Position numbers and translations under genes: made by a program. A model generated the notes under the pieces. That model had not been told where the DNA came from, made no database searches, and saw nothing but the letters and a program-made list of their open reading frames with translations. From Phaeobacter sp. 11ANDIMAR09 (GTDB lineage: Bacteria; Pseudomonadota; Alphaproteobacteria; Rhodobacterales; Rhodobacteraceae), in the NCBI RefSeq assembly GCF_001294455.1, contig NZ_LIKT01000012.1, positions 62,001-126,000 on the forward strand: a stretch of 64,000 nt of DNA, in the 5' to 3' direction. Position 1 is the stretch's first letter, and each line of letters starts with the position of its first letter. This document shows, piece by piece, positions 38,020 through 45,790 of the stretch.

Positions 38020-40064
38020 CGCAAAATATCCTTTCTCCGCATCAGCGCATCCGCAGCCACCGCCCCCTGAGGCGTACAAAGCAGCGGGTTAATTTCAATT
38101 TCTTCCAGGCCAACTGGATCAGCCTGCACATAGTCCTGCACCGCCTGCACCGCCCGCAGAATCGCCGCACGATCCGCAGCGGGCTGGCCACGATAGCCCA
38201 CCAGCAATTTAGCGACCTTAAGCCGATCCAGAGCCGCATTGACAGCCGACTCGCTAGCCGGGATCAACAGCGAGGTGCTGTCACCTAGGATCTCGGTCAG
38301 GGTGCCCCCGGCGGCCAGGGTCAGCACAAAGCCATGGGCCGGGTCCTTGACCACCCCGATCAACAACTCGGCCACAGCCCCGGTGACCATCTCTTCGACC
38401 AGAAAACGCTGGGCGGACATCTGACTGGCCGACTCACTGACCGCAGCACCAGACTGGAGGTTGAGCACAACCGCCCCGGCTTCGGTCTTATGGGCCACGC
38501 CTTCGCCTTTGAGCACCACCGGATAGCCGATATCCGCTGCCGCCGCCCGCGCGGCCCCAGGTGATTTGGCCCGGATCGATTTGGGCACCCGCAGACCATA
38601 GTCGGACAGCCGCTGTTTTGCCTCTGCTTCGGGGACCAAGCCTGGCTCCACGCTGGGTGTTGGCAGCAACAGCGGTTCCGCAGCCGCTTGAGCCGTCTCA
38701 CCGCCCGCCTCACTGGCAGCGGCACAGGCAGTGAGGGCCTCGCTGAGTCCACAAAAGGGCACCACACCCGCCGCCATCAGACGCTCGGCCACCTCCTCCG
38801 GCATCAGTTCCGGCAGGGTGGCGACCATGGCGACATTGGCACCCGTTTGCTGATGTGCGCCAATGGCAGCCGCGATGGCGCAATCCCAATCACTGGCAGA
38901 ACAGCGGTCAGAGCGCGGGAAATCGACAATCAGCAGGGTCATCGCCAGGGAGGGATCCATCATCGCCGCCCAGGCCCGTGTCATCGCCTCTGTGTCACGC
39001 CAGATATAGGTGTGATAGTCCAGCGGGTTGGCCAGAGCCACCATCGGCCCCAGGGCGGCGCGCAGATTGACCTGCTGGGTCTCGTTCAATGGTGGAAAGA
39101 CCACCGGCAAGCCGTGGCCAGTATCCGCCGCCAGGCTGGCCTCGCCTCCGGAACAGCTGATTGACGCAATGCGATTGGAGGGCAAGGGCCCCGTCACATG
39201 CATGAGTTTCAGTACTTCCAGAAAAGAGGGCAGATCATCCAGACGCGGGATGCCAAGACGTGAGAGCAAGGCTGAGGCCCCTGCGTCACCGCCCGCAAGC
39301 GAAGCCGTATGGGAAATCGTCGCTGCCTGGGCTTCGGCGGATTTGCCAACCTTGAGCGCGATGATCGGCTTGCCTAAGGCCCGGGCCTTGGCCGCCAGGG
39401 CTTCAAAGGCGCGCAGATCGCCAAAGCCTTCGATATGCAGACCCAGTGCCGTGACGCGATTATCCTCCAGCAGGGCTTCGCCAATCTCGGCGACGCCGGA
39501 CTGGGCCTGATTGCCCGCCGCCACCACATAGGCGATGGGCAGTCCCCGCATCTGCATGGTCAGATTGATGGCGATATTTGAGCTTTGGGTGACCAGGGCG
39601 ACGCCCTTTTCCACCCGCTTACCGCCATGCTGATCCGGCCAGAGCAAGGCCCCATCAAGGTAGTTGATGAAGCCATAGCAATTTGGCCCCAGAAAGGGCA
39701 TATCGCCCGCCGCCGCCAGCAGCTGCGCTTGCAGATCCGCGCCTTCGGCATCTTCGGCCTGGGCTTCCAAAAAGCCCGAAGCAAAACACACTGCACCGCC
39801 TGCATCCCGTTCGGACAGAGCCCGCACCACCTCGATGGTGGCAAAGCGATTGACGCCGACAAATGTCGCATCCGGTGCGTCGGGCAGGCTGGCGACATCT
39901 TTGTAGGCCTGCAGACCTGCGAGTTCTTCCGCCTTGGGATGTACTGGCCAGATCTCACCGTCGAACCCCATTTTCTGGCACTGTTCGATCACCAATTTGC
40001 ACCAGTCACCGCCGCCGACAACGGCGATGGTTCTGGGCCTAAACAGCCTATTTAGAGACTTCAT
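38016..40064 (-). CDS. NDP-forming acyl-CoA ligase (acetate--CoA ligase family)
   Basis: 682 residues in one chain. Domain order: CoA-binding Rossmann domain (RTIAVVGGGDWCK, about residues 12-20), succinyl-CoA ligase-like flavodoxin domains with the phosphohistidine region (TISHTASLAGGDAG), and a C-terminal ATP-grasp domain (GYPVVLKGEGVAHKTEAGAVVLNL; LEEIEINPLL). These enzymes activate an acid with ATP to give ADP. Located with CaiD and an acyl-CoA dehydrogenase, it probably supplies the CoA ester, taking the place of CaiC. Substrate is inferred. Confidence 0.85.
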   Translation of the reverse strand: MKSLNRLFRPRTIAVVGGGDWCKLVIEQCQKMGFDGEIWPVHPKAEELAGLQAYKDVASLPDAPDATFVGVNRFATIEVVRALSERDAGGAVCFASGFLEAQAEDAEGADLQAQLLAAAGDMPFLGPNCYGFINYLDGALLWPDQHGGKRVEKGVALVTQSSNIAINLTMQMRGLPIAYVVAAGNQAQSGVAEIGEALLEDNRVTALGLHIEGFGDLRAFEALAAKARALGKPIIALKVGKSAEAQAATISHTASLAGGDAGASALLSRLGIPRLDDLPSFLEVLKLMHVTGPLPSNRIASISCSGGEASLAADTGHGLPVVFPPLNETQQVNLRAALGPMVALANPLDYHTYIWRDTEAMTRAWAAMMDPSLAMTLLIVDFPRSDRCSASDWDCAIAAAIGAHQQTGANVAMVATLPELMPEEVAERLMAAGVVPFCGLSEALTACAAASEAGGETAQAAAEPLLLPTPSVEPGLVPEAEAKQRLSDYGLRVPKSIRAKSPGAARAAAADIGYPVVLKGEGVAHKTEAGAVVLNLQSGAAVSESASQMSAQRFLVEEMVTGAVAELLIGVVKDPAHGFVLTLAAGGTLTEILGDSTSLLIPASESAVNAALDRLKVAKLLVGYRGQPAADRAAILRAVQAVQDYVQADPVGLEEIEINPLLCTPQGAVAADALMRRKDILR

Positions 40065-40070
40065 CTGTGT

Positions 40071-40373
40071 CTATTCACCACTTTTGTTCCGGTCCAGATG
40101 ACCGAGATCCTGTTGCGGATTGATCTGGTCACGCACGCGGGTTTTCAGCTCTTTCACATCGGGAAATCCGCCGTCGCGTTTACGCTCCCAGATCAGTTCA
40201 TCATCGACTGAGATCTCAAAGATCCCGCCAACCTCTCCCGGCACCAAGGTCACGCTGCCCAGCATATCCTGAAAGGTGCTGAGCAGTTCCTGCGCCATCC
40301 AGGCCGCTCGTAACATCCAGTTGCAGCCAATGCAGTAAGTAATGGTCACCTTGGGTTTTTGGGGAGTGGTCAT
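40071..40373 (-). CDS. SelT/SelW/SelH (Rdx) family protein, Cys form
   Basis: 100 residues. Thioredoxin-like fold with CxxC in ITYCIGCNWMLRAAWMAQELL; in selenoprotein W relatives the second position is often selenocysteine, here both are plain Cys codons (no in-frame TGA). VPGEVGGIFEISVDDELIWERKRDGGFPD is the family C-terminal signature. Its ribosome site lies within the last codons of the acyl-CoA dehydrogenase gene, and six bases separate it from the ligase. A redox helper for the pathway is possible. Confidence 0.88.
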   Translation of the reverse strand: MTTPQKPKVTITYCIGCNWMLRAAWMAQELLSTFQDMLGSVTLVPGEVGGIFEISVDDELIWERKRDGGFPDVKELKTRVRDQINPQQDLGHLDRNKSGE

Positions 40374-40379
40374 CGCGTA

Positions 40380-41543
40380 TCAGCCTCCAAGCGCGCGTAG
40401 CATTTCCCGGCTGATGATATGACGTTGGATCTCGCTCGTCCCCTCCCAAATGCGTTCAACCCGCGCATCGCGCCAGATGCGTTCCAACGGCAGCTCATCC
40501 ATCAAACCCATGCCACCGTGGATCTGGATCGCCTCATCCGCGACCATGGCCAGCATCTCGGTTGCTTTGAGTTTGGCCATGGACATGTCAGATTCAGTCA
40601 CAGTGCCCTGATCGAACTTCCAACCCGCTTCCCAGGTCAAAAGATTCGCCGCCTTGAGCTCCAGCGCCATATCCGCCAGCTTGAAAGACACGCCCTGGAA
40701 TTTGCCGATCTGCTGGCCAAATTGTTTACGCTCGGCGGCATATTCGACCGAATGCTGGAGCGCCCGCTCCGCCCGGCCCAGACAGGTTGCCGCCACCTGT
40801 AGGCGAGTTGCACCCAGCCAGGTGTTGGCCACATCAAAGCCCTTGTCGACCTCGCCCAGGATGGCCGAGGACGGCAGTCGGCAGTCGTCAAACTCCAGCA
40901 CCGCATTGGTATACCCCCGGTGGCTGACATTGCCGTAGCCGTCCCGCACCTCAAAACCGGGCGTGCCCTTGTCGACAAAAAAGGCGGTGATCTTTTTCTT
41001 GGGTCCGCGCGGCGTATCCTCTACTCCGGTCGCCATAAAACAGATGGCAAAATCGGCAATGTCGGCATGGCTGATGAAATGTTTGGTGCCGTTCAGGATC
41101 CAGTCATCGCCATCCTGACGCGCCGTGGCCTTCATGCCGCGCAGGTCCGACCCTGCATCTGGCTCTGTCATCGCCAGACAATCCCATTTTTCGCCCTTCA
41201 TGCAGGGGAACAGGTATTTCTCTTTCTGCTCTTCGGTGCCGGCCAGCAAAATGTTCGAAGGCCGCGCCACCCCGGTCCAGTGCAGCGCATAATTGGCGCG
41301 GCCCAGTTCCTTTTCGTACATAAGCCAGCTGAGCGTATCGAGCCCAGCCCCGCCCACCTCTTCGGGCATGTTTGCGGCATATAGGCCGGCCTCCATTGCC
41401 TTGGCCTGAACATCCTTGATGACATCCATATCCAGATGGCCGCTGCGTTCGATTTCCAGCTCATGGGGGTAGAGCTCTTTTTCCACAAAGGCACGGGTCG
41501 TCTCGACGATCATTGCCTGTTCTTCTGTCATGCCAAACTGCAT
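40380..41543 (-). CDS. Acyl-CoA dehydrogenase
   Basis: 387 residues, FAD-dependent. MTEPDAGSDLRGMKATA (FAD contact), AERKQFGQQIGKFQ, IQIHGGMGLMDELPLERIWRDARVERIWEGTSEIQ with the catalytic-base glutamate in WEGTSE. First gene of the operon, ATG 41543 with AAGGA. With caiD downstream it could oxidise gamma-butyrobetainyl-CoA to crotonobetainyl-CoA, but it is not a close copy of E. coli CaiA, so substrate is open. Confidence 0.9.
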   Translation of the reverse strand: MQFGMTEEQAMIVETTRAFVEKELYPHELEIERSGHLDMDVIKDVQAKAMEAGLYAANMPEEVGGAGLDTLSWLMYEKELGRANYALHWTGVARPSNILLAGTEEQKEKYLFPCMKGEKWDCLAMTEPDAGSDLRGMKATARQDGDDWILNGTKHFISHADIADFAICFMATGVEDTPRGPKKKITAFFVDKGTPGFEVRDGYGNVSHRGYTNAVLEFDDCRLPSSAILGEVDKGFDVANTWLGATRLQVAATCLGRAERALQHSVEYAAERKQFGQQIGKFQGVSFKLADMALELKAANLLTWEAGWKFDQGTVTESDMSMAKLKATEMLAMVADEAIQIHGGMGLMDELPLERIWRDARVERIWEGTSEIQRHIISREMLRALGG

Positions 41544-41578
41544 CGCGCGTATCCTTCTCTTTGACTTGCCGATCAGTC

Positions 41579-41593
41579 TAGCGCTGCGCTAGG
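41579..41593. promoter_or_regulatory. Palindrome in the divergent promoter region
   Basis: CTAGCGC-T-GCGCTAG, perfect 7 bp arms, in the 78 bp between the acyl-CoA dehydrogenase and GlxA-type regulator starts. Candidate operator. Confidence 0.45.
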
Positions 41594-41621
41594 TTCTCTT
41601 CGTGCAGCTTGGGATGATTTC

Positions 41622-42578
41622 ATGCAGAGTTGGGAGAAAGATAACGCCGCAGTGCAGCAGGTCGATCTGCTGCTGTTTGACGATTTTTCAGGTCATTGTC
41701 TGGCCAATACGGTAGAGCCGATGCGTGCCGCCAATACCCTGGCTGGACGTCCGCTTTATGCCTGGCGTTTTGTGACGCTGGCTGGGGCTTCGGCCACCTC
41801 TTCGGCCGGGATGGAAGTCAGCCCCGACGCCAGGCTGGCCGATTGTCGTGGCGAGATACTGATCGCGCTGCCCAGCTATCGCTACCGCCGTTTTGGCAGC
41901 CAGGCCGTGCTGCGCGGGTTGCGGGCTGCGGAAGAGCGCTATGCCACCCTGGCCGGGTTTGACGCCGGCGCCTGGCTGCTGGCGGCCGCCGGACTGCTGG
42001 ACGGGCGCAGGGCCACCATCCATTGGGAGGAACTGTCCGGCTTTGCCGAGGATTTCCCCCAGGTCGACGCCCAGCGCCTGCGCCATGTGCAGGATGGCAA
42101 CCGCATCACTTGCTCTGGTGCGTTGGCGGCCTTTGATCTGATGATGGATCTGATTGGCCAGAGCCACGGCCCTGCCCTGCGGCTGGAGGTCGCCGCCCTG
42201 TTCATGAGCCCGGAAGTCACCGAAGCCCCGGTTCAAGCCACCAGCCAGACTCTGGCGCGCAGCCGATCGGTGGCCCGCGCCCTGTCGATTATGCAGGAAC
42301 ATATCGAGGCCCCGCTGAGCATCCGTGAAATTGCCCGCCAGGTGGGGCGCAACCGCAAGGACCTGGAACAGCGCATGAGGGCTCAGCTGGGGGCAACACC
42401 GCAGGCGATCTATCGGCGGCTCCGGCTGATACAGGCCAGAAAGCTGGTGTTAGAGACGGATTTGACCGTCGCCGAGGTCGCCCTGCGCGCAGGATACGAA
42501 GACCCCAGCGCCATGACCCGCGCCTATCGGCAGGAGTTTGGCGCCACCCCACGCCAGATGCGGAGCAACAACCAGTAG
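41622..42578 (+). CDS. GlxA family AraC-type regulator
   Basis: 318 residues. N-terminal DJ-1/PfpI-like amidotransferase domain (VDLLLFDDFSGHCLANTVEPMRAANTL, ITCSGALAAFDLMMDLI; the usual Cys of active enzymes is an Ala/Gly region here, so it serves as a sensor fold) and two helix-turn-helix motifs at about 235-315 (SIREIARQVGRNRKDLEQRM; TVAEVALRAGYEDPSAMTRAYRQEFG). Relatives include CdhR and GbdR, regulators of carnitine and glycine betaine catabolism in Pseudomonas. Divergent from the CoA-ester operon it likely activates. Confidence 0.88.
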   Translation: MQSWEKDNAAVQQVDLLLFDDFSGHCLANTVEPMRAANTLAGRPLYAWRFVTLAGASATSSAGMEVSPDARLADCRGEILIALPSYRYRRFGSQAVLRGLRAAEERYATLAGFDAGAWLLAAAGLLDGRRATIHWEELSGFAEDFPQVDAQRLRHVQDGNRITCSGALAAFDLMMDLIGQSHGPALRLEVAALFMSPEVTEAPVQATSQTLARSRSVARALSIMQEHIEAPLSIREIARQVGRNRKDLEQRMRAQLGATPQAIYRRLRLIQARKLVLETDLTVAEVALRAGYEDPSAMTRAYRQEFGATPRQMRSNNQ

Positions 42579-42735
42579 GCTTGCCGCCGCAACCTTCAAA
42601 CTCGGCTCAGTTTGTATCATGGCATTGATCTTGCGGGCAAAATAGCAAAGGTCTGTCGCGTCAGCGGCGGACACGCGCCTGCCCGCCCCACGGCGGGCGC
42701 GTTCCGCTCCCGCCCGGGCAGACGCTTCGCGTAAT

Positions 42736-43740
42736 CTAGCCAAACATCCGCTTCTTGCGTGCGCGGGTTTCAGCGGTGGCCTGGGCGCTGCCATCGTGGA
42801 AAGTGCCAAACCAACGGTCCCAGGGCATTTCCTGATTGCCATAGTTACACTCGTAATAGCGGTGGTGCAGCTGGTGATAGAAAGTGCCCAGCGCCAGCCA
42901 GCGTTTGTCCTTGATCAGCAGATCCTCGTATCCCGTGTGGGTCATTGCGGCGCCCGGCCCCTGGAAGACGATGTGAAAGTAGAGGTGGATCGGGTGGCTC
43001 GCGACCACCCAGTGAATGCAAAGCGTGGTCAGATAGATGAAATGCTCCACCGGATGCATGGAAAACCCCGACCAGGGACCGATATTGACGTTACGGTGGT
43101 GCAGCGAGTGCACGCGTTTGTACAGAAACGGCTGATGCAGTAGCCGATGCACCCAGTAGAAATGAAAGGCCGACCACATCGGCAGGATCACCAGAAAGGC
43201 GACAAACCAGACCGGGCTGTCAGCAAAAGTGATCATCGGCGTATAGCCATTGGCCATCAACCACATGGTCACCACCTGAAACCCAGTGAGCTGCAACACA
43301 CCCGAGCCGAGGCTCCAGAACATATTGTCTTTCACCTGATCGCTGAAATCCCACAGCTTGTTGTTGCGGCCCTGCTCGCGGCGCTCGAATTTCAGCTTTT
43401 TGCCCTGGCCGCGCCGCATGTAGAAATACCAATGCAACCCTCCGGCCACGCCAAAAATCATCACAAAATTCACCAGCCAGATCTGTAGTATCCAGCCCAG
43501 CGCAAAACTCTGTGTCACCTCCAGGGACGGGTAGAACAGCCACCACAGCACGATGGCGAGCACCAGCATCAAAACCCGCTCGCTCAGCGTGAGCCAATTG
43601 CGCATCAGCCAGCGCAGCAAAAAGGCCGGGTTGGGCGGCCACTGAAAGATCGACGGGTTGGTCAGCGGCAGATCAGGATGATAGTTCCAGTCGCGGCCCA
43701 TATCCTGCATCTGTTCTGTGCTGTCTTTGTTGTCTGGCAT
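42736..43740 (-). CDS. Sterol desaturase/fatty acid hydroxylase family membrane protein
   Basis: 334 residues from ATG 43740 (GAGGA upstream). About five hydrophobic segments and the di-iron histidine clusters HFYWVHRLLH, HSLHHRN and HQLHHRYYECNYGN typical of the superfamily. It oxidises lipid chains in the membrane; the substrate cannot be told from sequence. Stands alone; the 157 bp downstream contains a GCCCGCC/GGCGGGC hairpin (42681-42698) that may end its transcript. Confidence 0.88.
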   Translation of the reverse strand: MPDNKDSTEQMQDMGRDWNYHPDLPLTNPSIFQWPPNPAFLLRWLMRNWLTLSERVLMLVLAIVLWWLFYPSLEVTQSFALGWILQIWLVNFVMIFGVAGGLHWYFYMRRGQGKKLKFERREQGRNNKLWDFSDQVKDNMFWSLGSGVLQLTGFQVVTMWLMANGYTPMITFADSPVWFVAFLVILPMWSAFHFYWVHRLLHQPFLYKRVHSLHHRNVNIGPWSGFSMHPVEHFIYLTTLCIHWVVASHPIHLYFHIVFQGPGAAMTHTGYEDLLIKDKRWLALGTFYHQLHHRYYECNYGNQEMPWDRWFGTFHDGSAQATAETRARKKRMFG

Positions 43741-43860
43741 GGTCTGAAAATCCTCGTGCTGGACTGTTCCTGGCCTTAGGCACAGCCTATCTGGCCCCGC
43801 GAAAGTCACGCGGGAGAGAGGCAATGCCTAGTTTAGAGCCTGTTTTACCGTGGTCTGTGC

Positions 43861-44616
43861 CTAGCTGGTGTAGGTTGAACCTTCACTGTCGAGGATCAGC
43901 TTGATCTCTCGCAGATGCGCCTCGGCCTGAGAGGGATAATCCTCCAGCTCCTGCGCAGTCTTCTCAGCGATTTCATGCGACAGAATGCGCAAAGGCTGCC
44001 CCGTCTGAAGCGCTCGAATATAGGTCTCGGCTGCGCGCTCAAAATAGTAGAGACGATTCAGAGTATCCGCCGGGTCAGAACCAATCACCAACACTCCGTG
44101 GTTTCCCATGATCATCACCTTTTTCTTGGGGTCGGTCAGCATCGCCGCACAACGCGCGCCCTCATCTTCAAAGGCCAGACCGCCATAGCCATCATCAATC
44201 ACATAGCGATTGAAAAAGGTCGCAGTGTTCTGATCAATCGGCGGCAGGGTGCTGTCGGCCAAAGAGGCCAGAACCGTGGCGTGGATCGAATGCACATGCA
44301 TCACGCAACGCGCCTGCGGACAGAGCCGATGGATGGATCCATGCAGACCCCAGGCGGTGGGATCGGGCGCGCCGGGTTTCGTCATGGTGTCGGGATCATT
44401 GGCATCCAGAAACAACAGGTTTGACGCGGTGATGCGGGCAAAATGCATCTGATTGGCATTCATCAAAAACTGCGTGCCATCCGCATTCACCGCCAGGCTA
44501 AAGTGATTGGCCACCCCTTCGTGCATGTTGAGCCGCTCGACCCAGCGAAAGCTTGCGGCCATATCCACACGCTCCTGCCAGTGGTCGATATTGGCACGCA
44601 GTTCTGTAACGCTCAT
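43861..44616 (-). CDS. Class II aldolase/adducin family protein
   Basis: 251 residues. Zinc-binding histidines in MHVHSIHATVLAS and GNHGVLVIG; GLHGSIHRLCPQARCV and NRYVIDDGYGG around. The family covers L-fuculose-phosphate-type aldolases and many uncharacterised members. Single gene, divergent from a LysR gene, so probably a LysR target. No sugar kinase or isomerase is near, so the pathway is unknown. Confidence 0.85.
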   Translation of the reverse strand: MSVTELRANIDHWQERVDMAASFRWVERLNMHEGVANHFSLAVNADGTQFLMNANQMHFARITASNLLFLDANDPDTMTKPGAPDPTAWGLHGSIHRLCPQARCVMHVHSIHATVLASLADSTLPPIDQNTATFFNRYVIDDGYGGLAFEDEGARCAAMLTDPKKKVMIMGNHGVLVIGSDPADTLNRLYYFERAAETYIRALQTGQPLRILSHEIAEKTAQELEDYPSQAEAHLREIKLILDSEGSTYTS

Positions 44617-44738
44617 CTTTGGGCTCCTTGGGTGATGCCGCTTGGCATATTTGGGTTTCTCAGAACCTGAGCCGCAAAGCCCTCTTTGACCAACGAAAAA
44701 TTTACCGCCTTGCCATTAGTTCAACTTATGCCAAACTT

Positions 44739-45653
44739 ATGAGTATGAAAAACTCACTCCCGCCCCTTGGCTGGCTGCGCACCTTTGAGGCCGCTGCCCG
44801 GCATCTCTCTTTTACGGGCGCTGCGCGCGACCTCAATATGACGCAAAGCGCTGTAAGCCAGCAGATCAAAGGGTTGGAATCGCATCTCGGCAAAACCCTA
44901 TTCCACCGCCGCCCGCGCGCCTTGGAGCTGACCCCGACCGGCACCACCTATCTGCCGGTGGTGCGCGAGGCTTTTCGCACCCTGACCAATGGCACCCGCG
45001 CCATATCCGGGCCCCAGACAAATGTGGTGCAGGTGCAGTCCAATATCTCTTTTGCGGTGCAATGGCTGTCGCCTCGGCTGGGCCGTTTCTATGACGCGCA
45101 CCCGGATGTTCTGCTGAATATCTCAACCGAGATCTGGGAACCGCGTGACATGGCGGAAGGCGCCGATGTAGAGATCCGCTTTTCGCTCGGCCTGGCGGAT
45201 ACGGTGCGTGGCGAGCTATTGCGCCGGGATCATTATTATCCGGTCTGCGCCCCTGGCTATGAGGTCAGCTTGGACACCCTGCACCAGCACCGGCTGTTTG
45301 ACTGCGCCAATCTGATGGCCAATTTCCCTGCCTGGGCCGAGGATCAGGGCCTGCCCTGGCCCAACCCGCCGGTGACCTATACCACCACCTATATGGCCTG
45401 CCTGCCCGCTGTGGTGGCCGGCGCCGGTGTTGGCATGGCGCATGACATCATGGCGGGCGACCTGATCCGGCAGGGGAAACTGATGGCGCCCTTTGACCAC
45501 CGGGTGCCCGTGCCCGAAGCCTATTATCTGCTGCTCTCAGCCCCGGCGGAACACTCCCCTGGCGCACGTGCCTTTGCCGATTGGCTACGCCGCGAGATGG
45601 CATTGGAGCACGGTGGCGGCAAAGACTGGCCTGCGGATCTGCTCCGGAGCTGA
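44739..45653 (+). CDS. LysR family regulator (GcvA-like)
   Basis: 304 residues from ATG 44739; ATG 44745 is an equally possible start, neither has a good ribosome site. N-terminal winged helix LGWLRTFEAAARHLSFTGAARDLNMTQSAVSQQIKGLESHLG and LFHRRPRALELTPTG are characteristic; the effector domain ends at the C-terminus. Two AACTTATG direct repeats 11 bp apart (44723-44730 and 44734-44741) overlap the start. Divergent from the aldolase. Confidence 0.88.
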   Translation: MSMKNSLPPLGWLRTFEAAARHLSFTGAARDLNMTQSAVSQQIKGLESHLGKTLFHRRPRALELTPTGTTYLPVVREAFRTLTNGTRAISGPQTNVVQVQSNISFAVQWLSPRLGRFYDAHPDVLLNISTEIWEPRDMAEGADVEIRFSLGLADTVRGELLRRDHYYPVCAPGYEVSLDTLHQHRLFDCANLMANFPAWAEDQGLPWPNPPVTYTTTYMACLPAVVAGAGVGMAHDIMAGDLIRQGKLMAPFDHRVPVPEAYYLLLSAPAEHSPGARAFADWLRREMALEHGGGKDWPADLLRS

Positions 45654-45790
45654 TCTAACAGTCCCGAAGCAGGCAGTATTGCGCACAGCTCTGTGGTGGC
45701 TGTCATCCTCTTGCCATATCAATAGGTCTTTTAGCTGGAACAGCAAAGTGCAGGGCTTGCGCTCTGCTGCGCAATCAGAACAATTGGCAC

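Noticed and set aside
40315-40330. Possible selenocysteine in the SelW-like protein
   Set aside because: Both positions of the CxxC are ordinary Cys codons; no in-frame TGA or SECIS-like element is needed.
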